Origin: Rhizomicrobium sp.
Lineage (GTDB): Bacteria > Pseudomonadota > Alphaproteobacteria > Micropepsales > Micropepsaceae
DNA: 35,744 bases
Assembly: GCA_025451875.1 (NCBI GenBank)
Contig: JANWJQ010000119.1
Coordinates: 1-35,744, forward strand
Reading direction: 5' to 3'
In this document: positions 8,424-17,385 of the stretch, one piece after another
Numbering within the stretch: position 1 is the stretch's first letter
Layout: every line of letters starts with the position of its first letter
The notes under the pieces: generated by a model
What the model saw: only the letters and a program-made list of their open reading frames with translations
What the model was told of the DNA's origin: nothing
Database searches by the model: none
Program-made: the position numbers and the translations under genes

Positions 8424-9407
8424 TCAGAAGTGCCGGTAGCCCGTCTTTGATACCGGAATTTCGTGGCCGGATGAATCCAGCAAGGCCACGCCTGCCCCGG
8501 CTTCCACCCGCCCGATCTCTGTTATGGGTGTGGCGGCCTGATCGGCGACCCGCCGGACATCGTCACGCTTGGCGGCCGGAACCGTGAAGGCGATCTCATA
8601 GTCATCGCCAGCAGCAACGGCTAAAGACACCGATCCTCCCGAAGCCTTGAAGGCCAGGGAGAGCGGAATGCGGTCCGCATCGATGACGACCCGAACGCCG
8701 GACGTTCCGGCAATATGTCCCAGATCAGCCAGCAGGCCGTCGGATACGTCCAACGCTGCGGTCGCTGTTCCGCGCAGGCCTTCTCCGAGCGCAAGACGCG
8801 GCAACGGAACTTGATAGCGAGACACCAGTGTTTCTCGATCAGCGGCAGAGATATTCGCGAGTTCGCCAACCAACGCGGCCAACCCGGCGCCCGCATCGCC
8901 GATCGTGCCGGAAACAAAAACATGGTCTCCGAGCTTTGCGCCATTGCGGCGGATCATACTGCCGGCAGGAACAAATCCGAACGCGGTGATGGCAATCGTC
9001 AGCGGACCGGACGTGGACGTCGTGTCGCCGCCGAGAAGAGCGACGGAAAACGCGTTCTGATCTTCGCGCAAACCATCCGCGAACGACTGCATCCAGGGCA
9101 GCGTCCAATCGCGCGGCAGCGCCAACGAGAGCAAGTAGCCTGCTGGCTCCGCCCCCTTCGCCGCGAGGTCGGACAAATTCACGCGCAGTGATTTCCTCGC
9201 AATCAACGCTGGCGGATCGTCAGCCCGGAAATGAACCCCGGCGGTCAGGAGATCCGCCGTGACGACCAGTTCTTGTCCCGGCGGTGGCTGGATCGTGGCC
9301 GCATCGTCGGTCAGGCCATAGGCGCCAGCCGCTTTCGCGGAAAGCGGCGCAAACAGTTGCGCGATGAGTTCGAATTCGCCGGGACGGTCAGAACTGGAGT
9401 TCGTCAT
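8424..9407 (-). CDS. thiL: Thiamine-monophosphate kinase
   Basis: ThiL phosphorylates thiamine monophosphate to the active pyrophosphate cofactor using ATP. The N-terminus EFELIAQLFAPL is typical; LTDDAATI, LLGGDTT, ALDVSDGLLADLGHIA and AAGDDYEIAF are the Mg-ATP and substrate motifs in the expected order. I start at the ATG at 9407 (327 residues), inside the last codons of nusB with a 20-base overlap. The open frame to 9470 adds an arginine-rich stretch that is nusB read in another frame. Thiamine and riboflavin genes sharing an operon around nusB is common in proteobacteria. Confidence 0.94.
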   Translation of the reverse strand: MTNSSSDRPGEFELIAQLFAPLSAKAAGAYGLTDDAATIQPPPGQELVVTADLLTAGVHFRADDPPALIARKSLRVNLSDLAAKGAEPAGYLLSLALPRDWTLPWMQSFADGLREDQNAFSVALLGGDTTSTSGPLTIAITAFGFVPAGSMIRRNGAKLGDHVFVSGTIGDAGAGLAALVGELANISAADRETLVSRYQVPLPRLALGEGLRGTATAALDVSDGLLADLGHIAGTSGVRVVIDADRIPLSLAFKASGGSVSLAVAAGDDYEIAFTVPAAKRDDVRRVADQAATPITEIGRVEAGAGVALLDSSGHEIPVSKTGYRHF

Positions 9408-9903
9408 CGGGCGGCGTCTCGCCGAATTCCGGCGCGCGCTTTCTGTGCGCCATCTTGTCGAGCGCCGCATTTACGAAAGAAGGTTCGTCGCCCTGGAAGA
9501 ATGCATGAGCGATATCGACATATTCATCGATGATCACCTTGGCCGGAACGTCCTTGCGGCCAATCAATTCAAACGCCGCCGCGCGAAGAATGGCGCGCAG
9601 AATGGAGTCGATCCGGTTCAACTTCCAATCCGCCGACAAGCAGTTCGCGACCGACCGATCGATCTCAACCTGATGATGCGGCACGCCACGCACGATGGCG
9701 CCGAAGAATTCCTCGTCGGGCAAGCCGGCCGGCGAAATCTCCGTTTCCTTGCCGAAACGGTGATCGACGAACTCCATCGCCACTTCTTCGGCGTCGGTGC
9801 CCGTCAATTCCATCTGGTAGATCGCTTGCACCGCCGCGAGCCGCGCTGCGCGCCGTGCCGCCGATACTGGGCGGTCTTCAGGCGATTGCGATGAAGAGGT
9901 CAT
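9388..9903 (-). CDS. nusB: Transcription antitermination protein NusB
   Basis: The 171-residue protein has the all-helical NusB core: ARRAARLAAVQAIYQMEL at the N-terminus, RIDSILRAILRAAAFEL in the middle, and the signature VIIDEYVDIAHAFFQGDEPSFVNAALDKMA. NusB with S10 binds boxA RNA to support rRNA transcription. The ATG at 9903 overlaps the ribH stop (TGATG), so I prefer it to the longer frame beginning at 9948. The linker at residues 60-85 is slightly longer than in E. coli, as is usual for alphaproteobacteria. Confidence 0.94.
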   Translation of the reverse strand: MTSSSQSPEDRPVSAARRAARLAAVQAIYQMELTGTDAEEVAMEFVDHRFGKETEISPAGLPDEEFFGAIVRGVPHHQVEIDRSVANCLSADWKLNRIDSILRAILRAAAFELIGRKDVPAKVIIDEYVDIAHAFFQGDEPSFVNAALDKMAHRKRAPEFGETPPDDELQF

Positions 9904-10343
9904 CACCGCGACTCTATTCTTGCGCGATGGGCAATGAGCGCGAGGCACGCGCGGGCGGCGTCACCACCCTTGTCGGAACCGGTTGTGGATGCGCGAACAA
10001 GAGCCTGCTCTTCATTCTCGACGGTCAGGATGCCGTTGCCGATGCAAAGGCCCCGTTGGACTCCGAGATCCATCAAGCCGCGCGCGGATTCATTGGAGAC
10101 AATTTCGAAATGATAGGTTTCGCCGCGAATGACGCAGCCGAGTGCGACAAAGCCATCGTAACCGCCGCCTTCGCTGCGCGCGGCGATCGCAATGGCCGGC
10201 GGAATTTCCAGGGCACCCGGAACAGACACACGCTCGAAATTCGCTCCGGCCGCGTCCAGCGCGGCCGTGGCGCCGTCGAGCAGCGCATTCGCAATGTGCG
10301 AATAGAAGCGTGCTTCCACGATAAGGATGTTCAGCTTGGCCAT
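9903..10343 (-). CDS. ribH: 6,7-dimethyl-8-ribityllumazine synthase
   Basis: The 146-residue enzyme condenses 5-amino-6-ribitylaminouracil with dihydroxybutanone phosphate. Key elements are [23 protein letters not shown] with the catalytic His78, and the C-terminal [16 protein letters not shown] that helps bind phosphate. It opens with [13 protein letters not shown], a normal family start. Its ATG overlaps the ribBX stop by one base and its own stop overlaps nusB by one base, both in TGATG, so translation of the three is probably coupled. Confidence 0.95.
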   Translation of the reverse strand: MAKLNILIVEARFYSHIANALLDGATAALDAAGANFERVSVPGALEIPPAIAIAARSEGGGYDGFVALGCVIRGETYHFEIVSNESARGLMDLGVQRGLCIGNGILTVENEEQALVRASTTGSDKGGDAARACLALIAHRARIESR

Positions 10344-11467
10344 CAGGCGTCCCGGTTGCGAATGGGATGGGTGCCTACGATGTTCAGGCCGTATCCATCA
10401 AGCGCCACGATCTTCTTTTCCGGCGTATCGGTCAGCAGGATCATATTTTCGATGCCCAGATCGAGCAAAATCTGTGCACCCACGCCATATTCCTTCACGC
10501 GGCGGCGGTCAGCATCATCCTGGGTCTTGCGGGAAACGACGTCGGTAACAAAGGTCGGCCGCGTCGAGCGAAGCAATACGACAACACCCCTTCCCTCTTG
10601 GGCAATGATGCGCATGGATTCACCCAGCACATCGCGCTCGTAAGGCTTCCACGCCAGCATGTCGCTGAAGATGTTCACCGCATGCATGCGAACAAGAACC
10701 GGTTCCGGTGTCGTGATATCGCCCTTCACCAGCGCGATATGTTCGGCATATTCCAACTCGTTCACATAGACGATCATCTTCCAGTCGCCGCCATTATGGC
10801 TCTGGAACGGGCCTTCAAAGGTGCGCTTCACGAAATGATCGTATTTGCGGCGATAGGCGATCAGGTCCGCGATCGTTCCGATCTTCAGTCCGTGCAGTTG
10901 CGCGAACGGCACAAGATCGGGCAACCGCGCCATGGTGCCGTCATCGTTCATGATCTCGCAGATCACACCGGCAGGATTGAGCCCGGCGAGACGCGCAATA
11001 TCGACGGCAGCTTCCGTGTGCCCGGCGCGAACAAGCGTTCCGCCATGACGCGCTACCAGCGGGAACACATGACCCGGCGAAGTAATATCAGTCGGACCTT
11101 TGGTGGCGTCGATGGCAACCGAAATCGTGTGCGCGCGATCATGCGCGGAGATTCCGGTGGAGATACCTTCCTTGGCTTCGATGGACACCGTGAACGCCGT
11201 CTGGTTCGGCGTGCCGTTCACCTGCGTCATCATCGGAATATTCAATTCCGCTGCACGGTCCTGCGTCAGCGCGAGGCAGATGAGGCCACGGCCGAATTTC
11301 GCCATGAAGTTCACGGCATCGGGCGTACACATCTGCGCGGGAATAACGAGGTCGCCTTCGTTCTCGCGATCGTCGGCATCCATGAGGATGAACATGCGCC
11401 CGTTGCGGGCGTCTTCGATCACATCTTCGATGGCCGAAATGTAGTCGTGATAGACCGGGACGTTCAT
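10343..11467 (-). CDS. ribBX: DHBP synthase fused to a degenerate GTP cyclohydrolase II domain
   Basis: Residues 1 to about 205 are RibB, 3,4-dihydroxy-2-butanone-4-phosphate synthase: [26 protein letters not shown] and [16 protein letters not shown] are intact. Residues from about 212 to 374 align with GTP cyclohydrolase II, ending in [16 protein letters not shown]. But where RibA has a GSxRCDCxxQ zinc motif this protein reads [13 protein letters not shown] (267-279), and there is no cysteine anywhere after residue 170. It matches the RibBX variant described in Proteobacteria, in which RibX has no cyclohydrolase activity. RibA must lie outside this window. The start overlaps the ribE stop by four bases. 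Confidence 0.9.
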   Translation of the reverse strand: MNVPVYHDYISAIEDVIEDARNGRMFILMDADDRENEGDLVIPAQMCTPDAVNFMAKFGRGLICLALTQDRAAELNIPMMTQVNGTPNQTAFTVSIEAKEGISTGISAHDRAHTISVAIDATKGPTDITSPGHVFPLVARHGGTLVRAGHTEAAVDIARLAGLNPAGVICEIMNDDGTMARLPDLVPFAQLHGLKIGTIADLIAYRRKYDHFVKRTFEGPFQSHNGGDWKMIVYVNELEYAEHIALVKGDITTPEPVLVRMHAVNIFSDMLAWKPYERDVLGESMRIIAQEGRGVVVLLRSTRPTFVTDVVSRKTQDDADRRRVKEYGVGAQILLDLGIENMILLTDTPEKKIVALDGYGLNIVGTHPIRNRDA

Positions 11468-12057
11468 GCTTTCACCAGCCGCGCCACATAGCGCGCCATC
11501 AGATCGACTTCGAGATTCACTTTTGCGCCGGGCTTCTGGCGGCCGAACGTCGTCACCTTCCAGGTATGCGGGATGATATTCACGCCGAAACGCGATCCAT
11601 CGACTTCGTTCACCGTCAGCGAAACGCCGTCCAGTGCGATCGAACCCTTCGGCGCGATGAAGCGCGCAAGATCTTTGGGCGCCTGCAGGACCACGCGAAT
11701 GGACTCGCCTTCCGGTTCCATGGAAACGATTTCGGCAACGCCATCGACATGGCCCGTCACAATGTGGCCACCCAACTCGTCGCCGACGCGCATAGGGCGT
11801 TCGAAATTGATCGCATCACCGACCTTCCAGTCGCCGAGCGTTGTCTTGGACAAAGTCTCGGCGGACGCCGTGACAGCAAACCAGCGATCCTTCTCGTTGC
11901 CCTTGTCGACAACAGTCATGCATGCGCCCGAGCAGGAGATCGAGGCGCCGATATCAATGGCTGACACGTCGTAATGCGTGCCGAACACGAAATGGGTGTC
12001 GCCCCGCTTCTCGATATGGCGGACCTGGCCGACGTCGGTGACAATTCCTGTGAACAT
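11464..12057 (-). CDS. ribE: Riboflavin synthase, alpha chain
   Basis: The 197-residue enzyme dismutates two lumazines to riboflavin. It has the internal duplication of the family: the first barrel begins MFTGIVTDVGQV and contains ISCSGACMTV; the second begins GGHIVTGHVDGVAEIVS and contains IALDGVSLTVNEV, ending at VNLEVDLMARYVARLV. Length is normal. It lies nine bases after ribD and overlaps ribBX by four bases. The symbol ribE is used for this enzyme in most genomes, although E. coli calls it ribC. Confidence 0.95.
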   Translation of the reverse strand: MFTGIVTDVGQVRHIEKRGDTHFVFGTHYDVSAIDIGASISCSGACMTVVDKGNEKDRWFAVTASAETLSKTTLGDWKVGDAINFERPMRVGDELGGHIVTGHVDGVAEIVSMEPEGESIRVVLQAPKDLARFIAPKGSIALDGVSLTVNEVDGSRFGVNIIPHTWKVTTFGRQKPGAKVNLEVDLMARYVARLVKA

Positions 12058-12066
12058 GCGTTTCTT

Positions 12067-13164
12067 TTAGGACCTTGCTTCGTAGCTTTCCAGACGATCA
12101 TCACCGAAAGACCGGCAGCTAACCCGCATAAAATTTGGGGCTTCGTTGAGATTCCGCAGCGCCAAAGCGCCGGTGCCGTGACGTCCGGCATTCCCGAGAG
12201 TCATGGGCGCCGTGAAGATTTCGAGCCGGTCGGCAAAACCTTCTTTGAGGAAAGCGCTCGCCACGGTCACGCCACCTTCCACGAGAAGGCGATTGATCCC
12301 CTGCTCCGCAAGCGTGTGGAGGACGGCCGAAATGCGCACATGGCCTTCAGGATCGGCATCCACGCGAACGACGTTGACACCTAACGTCCGCAGCTCATCG
12401 CCACCATCCTGCGCAGTGAAGACCATGGTCGGCGCCTTGCGCGCTGTCTGCGCGAGTTTCGACTTGGGGCTCAATCTCAATCTGCTGTCGAGCACGACGC
12501 GAAGCGGGGAGTATCTTTCCAGACCAGGTAACCGGCTTGTCAGTTCCGGATCGTCCGCAATCACGGTTTCGATGCCGACGAGGATAGCGTCGTGCTGAAC
12601 GCGCAAGAGTTGGCCAAACCTGCGCGCCTCTTCACCAGTGATCCATTGGCTTTCGCCCGGCGCTCGCGCTGTGAAGCCATCAGCGCTCTGCGCGATCTTT
12701 AGCGTCACCAGCGGACGGCATTCAGTTAGCCGCAGCACAAAGCCGCGATTGAGCATCTCCGCTTCCGCTTTCAGAACACCGGTCGTCGCGTCGATGCCAG
12801 CGGCGCGCAGCGTTGCGATGCCGGCACCGTCGGTGCGCGAATCAGGATCGGTCATGGCGACAACCACGCGCGCTATGCCTGCTTTCACCAACGCATCGGC
12901 ACAAGGAAGGCCGCTGCTGCCGATATGAGCGCAAGGTTCGAGAGTTACATAAACCGTCGCACCGCGCGCCGCTTCACCTGCTTGCGCCAAAGCCGCGACC
13001 TCGGCATGAGGGCGACCGCTTTCATCGGTGCGCCCGCATCCAACGATGTGTCCGTTTTGAGCGACAATCACGCAACCGACCGAGGGCACCCTGCCGGTGC
13101 GCCCGAGCCCGCGCGCGGCGAGAGTCAACGCATGCCGCATATGACGCTCGTCCGTCGCACTCAT
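12067..13164 (-). CDS. ribD: Bifunctional pyrimidine deaminase/reductase RibD
   Basis: The 365-residue protein has an N-terminal zinc deaminase domain, with His53-Ala-Glu55 in PHAEVAALAQ and Cys78 and Cys88 in the PC...PC zinc motif. The C-terminal reductase domain from about 148 has VTLKIAQSADGFTA, GIETVIADDPELTSR and LLVEGGVTVASAFLKEG. The segment between the zinc cysteines reads AHIGSSGLP instead of the commoner SHHGRTPP, a variation seen in other alphaproteobacterial RibD. Together the domains do the second and third riboflavin steps. It is nine bases from nrdR. Confidence 0.94.
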   Translation of the reverse strand: MSATDERHMRHALTLAARGLGRTGRVPSVGCVIVAQNGHIVGCGRTDESGRPHAEVAALAQAGEAARGATVYVTLEPCAHIGSSGLPCADALVKAGIARVVVAMTDPDSRTDGAGIATLRAAGIDATTGVLKAEAEMLNRGFVLRLTECRPLVTLKIAQSADGFTARAPGESQWITGEEARRFGQLLRVQHDAILVGIETVIADDPELTSRLPGLERYSPLRVVLDSRLRLSPKSKLAQTARKAPTMVFTAQDGGDELRTLGVNVVRVDADPEGHVRISAVLHTLAEQGINRLLVEGGVTVASAFLKEGFADRLEIFTAPMTLGNAGRHGTGALALRNLNEAPNFMRVSCRSFGDDRLESYEARS

Positions 13165-13173
13165 GGGAAACGC

Positions 13174-13635
13174 CTAGTCGCGATCTCCGCCTTCCATCTC
13201 GCCGATAAGGACTTCGAAATCCTTGGTCTCGCGAAAGTTTCGATAAACGGACGCGAAGCGGACGTAAGCCACCTTGTCGAGGCTCGCGAGCGCCTGCATC
13301 ACCAACTCGCCGATGGTGGTCGCCTGCACTTCGTTTTCGCCCATGCTTTCCAGGCGGCGCACGATGCCAGTGATCATGCGGTCCACGCGCTCGGCTTCCA
13401 CCGGCCGCTTGCGCAGCGCATGGGTCAGTGAACGCTCAAGCTTCTCCCGCTCGAAGGGTTCACGGCGGCCATTCTTCTTCACAACGATCAGTTCGCGAAG
13501 CTGGACGCGCTCAAAGGTGGTGAAACGGCCGCCGCAGGCCGGGCAATGGCGGCGGCGGCGGATCGCCGAATTGTCCTCACTGGGACGGCTGTCTTTAACC
13601 TGCGTGTCGTCATGTCCGCAAAAAGGGCAACGCAT
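13174..13635 (-). CDS. nrdR: Ribonucleotide reductase repressor NrdR
   Basis: The 153-residue repressor senses ATP/dATP and represses ribonucleotide reductase genes. Cys3, Cys6, Cys31 and Cys34 form the zinc ribbon (MRCPFCG and CPACGGRF), followed by the DNA-binding RRRRHCP segment and the ATP-cone from about residue 49, [16 protein letters not shown]. It sits between glyA and ribD with gaps of 12 and 9 bases, the usual alphaproteobacterial order. No ribonucleotide reductase gene or obvious NrdR box is present in this window. Confidence 0.96.
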   Translation of the reverse strand: MRCPFCGHDDTQVKDSRPSEDNSAIRRRRHCPACGGRFTTFERVQLRELIVVKKNGRREPFEREKLERSLTHALRKRPVEAERVDRMITGIVRRLESMGENEVQATTIGELVMQALASLDKVAYVRFASVYRNFRETKDFEVLIGEMEGGDRD

Positions 13636-13647
13636 GAAAAGTGATCC

Positions 13648-14949
13648 TTAGTAAATCGGGAAACGGCGGCACAAATCGGCGACGCGCGAGCGCACGCTGG
13701 CTTCCACTTCGGGATCGCCCGCTTCGCCTTTCTTGGCAACGGCATCAACCACTTCGACGATGAGCTTGCCGATTTCCTTGAACTCGGAAATACCGAAGCC
13801 GCGCGTCGTTCCTGCCGGCGTTCCGAGGCGAACACCCGAGGTGATGGCGGGCTTCTCGGTGTCGAAAGGAATGGCGTTCTTGTTGGTGGTGATGAAGGCA
13901 CGGTCCAGCGCCTTCTCGGTGTGATTGCCCTTGGCGTTCTTGGGACGCAGATCGACCAGCATCAGGTGCGTGTCCGTGCCGCCAGAGACGATGTCGAGGC
14001 CTTGGGCGTGCAGCGTTTCCGCCAGCGCCTTTGCGTTATCGACAACTGCGCGCGCGTAAAGCTTGAAATCGGGCTTGAGCGCTTCGCCGAAAGCGACGCC
14101 CTTCGCCGCGATGACATGCATCAACGGGCCGCCCTGCAGGCCGGGGAAGACCGCCGAATTGATTTTCTTTCCGAGGGCGGCATCGTTCGAAAGGATCATG
14201 CCGCCGCGCGGGCCGCGCAGCGTCTTATGCGTGGTCGTGGTCACGACATGCGCGTGCTCGAGCGGGTTGGGATGAACGCCGCCCGCCACGAGGCCGGCGA
14301 AATGCGCCATATCGACCATGAAGAACGCACCGACGGAGTCCGCGATCTCGCGGAAGCGCTTGAAATCGATAATGCGCGAATAGGCAGAACCGCCCGCGAT
14401 GATGAGCTTCGGCTTGTGCTCCTTGGCAATGGACGCGACTTCGTCCATGTCGATGCGGTGATCCTGACGGCGCACCGTGTAGGACACCGGCTTGAACCAT
14501 TTGCCGGACTGGTTAACCGGCGAGCCATGTGTGAGGTGCCCTCCCGCCGCGAGGTCCAGCCCCATAAAGGTATCGCCTGGCTGCATGAGCGCGAAGAACA
14601 CGGCCTGGTTCGCCTGCGCGCCCGAATGGGGCTGAACATTCGCGAATTCGCAGTTGAACAAACGCTTCGCCCGGTCGATCGCCAACTCTTCGGCGACATC
14701 GACATACTCGCAGCCACCATAATAGCGCCGGCCCGGGTAACCCTCGGCATATTTATTTGTGAGGACGGAACCCTGTGCTTCGAGGACCGCCTTGCTTACG
14801 ATGTTTTCGGACGCAATCAGCTCGATTTTCTCGCGCTGGCGCGTCAGTTCCTCATCGACTGCCCGGGCAATTTCAGGGTCAGCCGCCGACAGACCGCGTG
14901 TGAAAAAGCCAGAATTCTGCGGCTCAGCCGCGTTCGATATCGCCACCAT
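13648..14949 (-). CDS. glyA: Serine hydroxymethyltransferase
   Basis: The 433-residue PLP enzyme interconverts serine and glycine with tetrahydrofolate. The PLP lysine is Lys242 in [46 protein letters not shown] and [14 protein letters not shown] are all present. It is the first gene of a nine-gene minus-strand run that continues into riboflavin synthesis. Its start is preceded by GTGAGG. Glycine from GlyA is a substrate of HemA, encoded about 1.1 kb away, and one-carbon units feed purines and thus GTP for riboflavin. No glycine or folate riboswitch is recognisable in the 433-base leader. Confidence 0.97.
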   Translation of the reverse strand: MVAISNAAEPQNSGFFTRGLSAADPEIARAVDEELTRQREKIELIASENIVSKAVLEAQGSVLTNKYAEGYPGRRYYGGCEYVDVAEELAIDRAKRLFNCEFANVQPHSGAQANQAVFFALMQPGDTFMGLDLAAGGHLTHGSPVNQSGKWFKPVSYTVRRQDHRIDMDEVASIAKEHKPKLIIAGGSAYSRIIDFKRFREIADSVGAFFMVDMAHFAGLVAGGVHPNPLEHAHVVTTTTHKTLRGPRGGMILSNDAALGKKINSAVFPGLQGGPLMHVIAAKGVAFGEALKPDFKLYARAVVDNAKALAETLHAQGLDIVSGGTDTHLMLVDLRPKNAKGNHTEKALDRAFITTNKNAIPFDTEKPAITSGVRLGTPAGTTRGFGISEFKEIGKLIVEVVDAVAKKGEAGDPEVEASVRSRVADLCRRFPIY

Positions 14950-15382
14950 TTGACCTCACCTAAAGCCACGCATCGCAACACGGCACACTTAGCGTACCTT
15001 CGCACCTATCGCGTGGTTACCCCTATCTCTTTACCAGATATTGCGCCAGTGCGTGGGGGCGCCGCAGTCGGCCTGGTTGCCTCCGTAGCGTGAGCGGCAG
15101 GACCGTTATGCACATTTTTATGGGGACCGCTCCGGGCCGCCGCGGGAGTGGGGAAACAATCCCAAAGAAAGTAAGAACAGTGATCTTCAGTAAAGAAATC
15201 GACTGACGGAATTTTGTGCAATTCATCTCGAGTAGAGATTGCCGATTTGTTTCAAATAAATCGGTGCAACCCTTGGTTACCATCAAAAATCGGGTGCGCG
15301 ATGCCCGCTTGATTCCCCGCAATCGCCGGGCGATAGCAGGATACGATATATTCGAGTCGGCGCGCTGAAGGACAACAAAACT
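14950..15382. other. Intergenic region between divergent glyA and mucR
   Basis: These 433 bases hold the promoters of two divergent genes. The half near glyA is GC-rich; on the minus strand GCCGC (about 15098) can pair with GCGGC, but I recognise no riboswitch consensus. The half near mucR is AT-rich and contains the inverted repeat listed separately. A possible -10 is ATACGATATA about 40 bases before mucR. Open frames here are short and unconvincing. Confidence 0.5.
15239..15269. promoter_or_regulatory. Inverted repeat upstream of mucR (candidate operator)
   Basis: CCGATTT (15242-15248) and AAATCGG (15258-15264) form a perfect 7-bp dyad around GTTTCAAAT, extended by TTG on the left and, after two extra bases, CAA on the right. 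It lies about 115 bases before the mucR ATG in the AT-rich half of the gap. Autoregulation is common in MucR/Ros proteins, but assigning this site to MucR is an inference. Confidence 0.4.
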
Positions 15383-15829
15383 ATGAGTCATCCACTTGAA
15401 GGTCACTCCGCAAGGACTGACGAAATGCTGAAGCTCGTGAGCGACATTGTCGCCGCCTACGTCAGCAACAACCCCGTGCCGGTCAGCGATTTACCGGCCA
15501 TGATCCGAAGTATTCATGCAACTCTGGGGGCGCTTTCGGGAATGCCGTCCTCGGAGACACTAACATCGCAGAAGCCTGCCGTTCCGGTGAAGAAGTCGGT
15601 GACGAACGAATTCATCATCTGCCTGGAAGACGGCAAAAAGCTGAAAATGCTGAAGCGTTATCTGCGCTCCAACTACAGCCTGACGCCGGAAGAATATCGC
15701 GCGAAGTGGGGTCTTCCCGCCGATTATCCCATGGTGGCGCCGAACTATGCGGCACAGCGTTCGGAATTTGCCAAGAAGATCGGGCTTGGCAGAAACGCAC
15801 CGGCACACAAAGGCCGCCGCCGCGGATAA
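15383..15829 (+). CDS. mucR: MucR/Ros-family regulator with degenerate zinc finger
   Basis: The 148-residue protein matches MucR/Ros: an N-terminal helical region (EMLKLVSDIVAAYVSNNPVPVSDLPAMIR), a linker, and the C-terminal DNA-binding domain with EEYRAKWGLPADYPMVAPNYA. The Ros zinc finger uses Cys-Cys-His-His; here the aligned positions are Cys80, Asp83, Tyr93 and Tyr98 (ICLEDGKKL and KRYLRSNYSL), leaving one canonical ligand. Zinc-free members of the family are known in rhizobia, so the fold may still bind DNA. GAAGGA lies ten bases before the ATG. The gene is divergent from glyA, and its stop is two bases from that of the convergent small gene. These regulators often control motility, exopolysaccharide and the cell cycle. 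Confidence 0.9.
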   Translation: MSHPLEGHSARTDEMLKLVSDIVAAYVSNNPVPVSDLPAMIRSIHATLGALSGMPSSETLTSQKPAVPVKKSVTNEFIICLEDGKKLKMLKRYLRSNYSLTPEEYRAKWGLPADYPMVAPNYAAQRSEFAKKIGLGRNAPAHKGRRRG

Positions 15830-15831
15830 TT

Positions 15832-16023
15832 TCAGGCGTCGTTCTGTTTTTTCAGGACGTATTCGAGCTTGCGAAGCGCTGCCTGCGAAAGATCCGCACG
15901 CGATGCGGTCGCGGGGCCAATGATGCTGACTTCCTTGCCAGTTTTGGAGTCGATCGCGGTCGCTTTGACAAAAGCGCCCTGCACGATGAACTCGACGTAG
16001 ATTTCCGTGCCGCCGGGCGGCAT
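15832..16023 (-). CDS. Small conserved alphaproteobacterial protein (DUF6898-like)
   Basis: This 63-residue protein reads EIYVEFIVQGAFVKATAID, then SKTGKEVSIIGPATAS, then AALRKLEYVLKK. The pattern of a strand pair followed by VSIIGP and a C-terminal helix is one I associate with DUF6898, a short family often next to hemA or glyA in this class; the family number is from memory. The function is unknown. Its ATG is four bases after the hemA stop, so the two are likely co-transcribed. Such genes are sometimes mis-annotated as serine hydroxymethyltransferase. Confidence 0.75.
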   Translation of the reverse strand: MPPGGTEIYVEFIVQGAFVKATAIDSKTGKEVSIIGPATASRADLSQAALRKLEYVLKKQNDA

Positions 16024-16027
16024 CCGA

Positions 16028-17245
16028 TCAGGCCGCGCGTTTCAGATGATGCGCAACCCAAACCTGATCGAGCGCCCGGACAAGCTGTTCCATCATCGTA
16101 TCGGTGTGCATCGGAGATGGTGTGAAGCGCAGGCGTTCGGTGCCGCGTGGCACCGTCGGAAAATTGATCGGCTGCACATAGATCGCATGATCACGCAGCA
16201 GCGTGTCGGACACGGATTTGCAGGTCGCCGCGTCGCCAACAAATACCGGCACGATGTGGCTGGTCGTTTCCATCAACGGCAGGCCTGCTTCGCGTAGCAA
16301 CACCTTGAGCTTGTTGGCGCGCTCGTGGATTTTTTCGCGTTCCACGCTGCTTTCCTTCAGGTGGCGCACACTCGCGAGGACACCCGCAGCGAGAACTGGC
16401 GCGATCGATGTGGTAAAGATAAACCCCGGCGCAAAGGAGCGGATGCAATCCACCAGCTCGGCGCTGGCCGTGATGTAGCCGCCCATGACGCCGAATGCCT
16501 TGGCGAGCGTGCCCTCGATGATGTCCACACGGTCCATCACGCCGTCACGCGCCGCAACGCCTGCGCCACGCGGGCCGTAAAGACCGACGCTGTGAACTTC
16601 GTCCAAATAGGTCATCGCACCATATTTGTCGGCAAGATCGCAGATCGTTGAGATCGGGCTGAAGTCGCCATCCATCGAATAAACGGATTCAAAGGCGATC
16701 AGTTTGGGCGCATTGGGATCGGCCGCACGCAACTGCGCTTCCAGATCCGCCATGTCGTTATGCTTGAATATCCGCTTCTCGATGCCGCCATGACGAATGC
16801 CTTCGATCATGGAGGAATGGTTTTGTTCGTCGGAGAACGCGATCAGGCCTGGCAGCAGTTTCCCCAAGGTTGCCAAAGTCGTATCGTTGGAAACGAAGCC
16901 GGACGTGAAAAGCAGCGCCGCTTCCTTGCCGTGCAGGTCAGCGAGTTCGCGCTCCAGCTCGACATGGTAGTGCGTGGTACCCGAGATGTTGCGCGTGCCC
17001 CCCGAGCCTGCGCCGGTCGTATCGATGGCCTCGTGCATCGCTGCCAGAACTTTGGGATGCTGGCCCATGCAAAGATAGTCGTTGCTGCACCAGACCGTGA
17101 TCGGACGGGCGTTTTGCTCGGAATGATAAAGCGCCTGCGGATAGCTTCCGCGCCGGCGCACGATGTCCGCAAAAACCCGATACCGGCCCTCGCGTTTCAG
17201 GCCGGCGAGCGCATCGCGAAATCGGGAAACATAGGAAAAATCCAT
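16028..17245 (-). CDS. hemA: 5-aminolevulinate synthase
   Basis: The 405-residue PLP enzyme condenses glycine and succinyl-CoA to 5-aminolevulinate, the C4 route to haem used by alphaproteobacteria. The PLP lysine is Lys249 in [46 protein letters not shown] and [23 protein letters not shown] are hallmark segments. I choose the ATG at 17245 ([13 protein letters not shown]), matching other ALAS starts; another in-frame ATG lies two codons upstream, and the long open frame to 17560 is not protein-like. It is followed within four bases by the small DUF6898-like gene. hemB lies about 5 kb away. Confidence 0.95.
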   Translation of the reverse strand: MDFSYVSRFRDALAGLKREGRYRVFADIVRRRGSYPQALYHSEQNARPITVWCSNDYLCMGQHPKVLAAMHEAIDTTGAGSGGTRNISGTTHYHVELERELADLHGKEAALLFTSGFVSNDTTLATLGKLLPGLIAFSDEQNHSSMIEGIRHGGIEKRIFKHNDMADLEAQLRAADPNAPKLIAFESVYSMDGDFSPISTICDLADKYGAMTYLDEVHSVGLYGPRGAGVAARDGVMDRVDIIEGTLAKAFGVMGGYITASAELVDCIRSFAPGFIFTTSIAPVLAAGVLASVRHLKESSVEREKIHERANKLKVLLREAGLPLMETTSHIVPVFVGDAATCKSVSDTLLRDHAIYVQPINFPTVPRGTERLRFTPSPMHTDTMMEQLVRALDQVWVAHHLKRAA

Positions 17246-17385
17246 ACTCATCCGCCCCAGGTCGGGCCCGATGGCCCAAGAGCTTGCTTTCCCAAGAATA
17301 TCCCAACGCTGAGGCGCTAATCCATGCGAATTGTCACATCCAGAAGACGTATTCCGCAAGCCTGCGACCTTTTTGCGAGCCATTT

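Noticed and set aside
14950..15382. Glycine, tetrahydrofolate or SAM-type riboswitch in the glyA leader
   Set aside because: I compared the leader with the consensus cores I know and found no convincing match.
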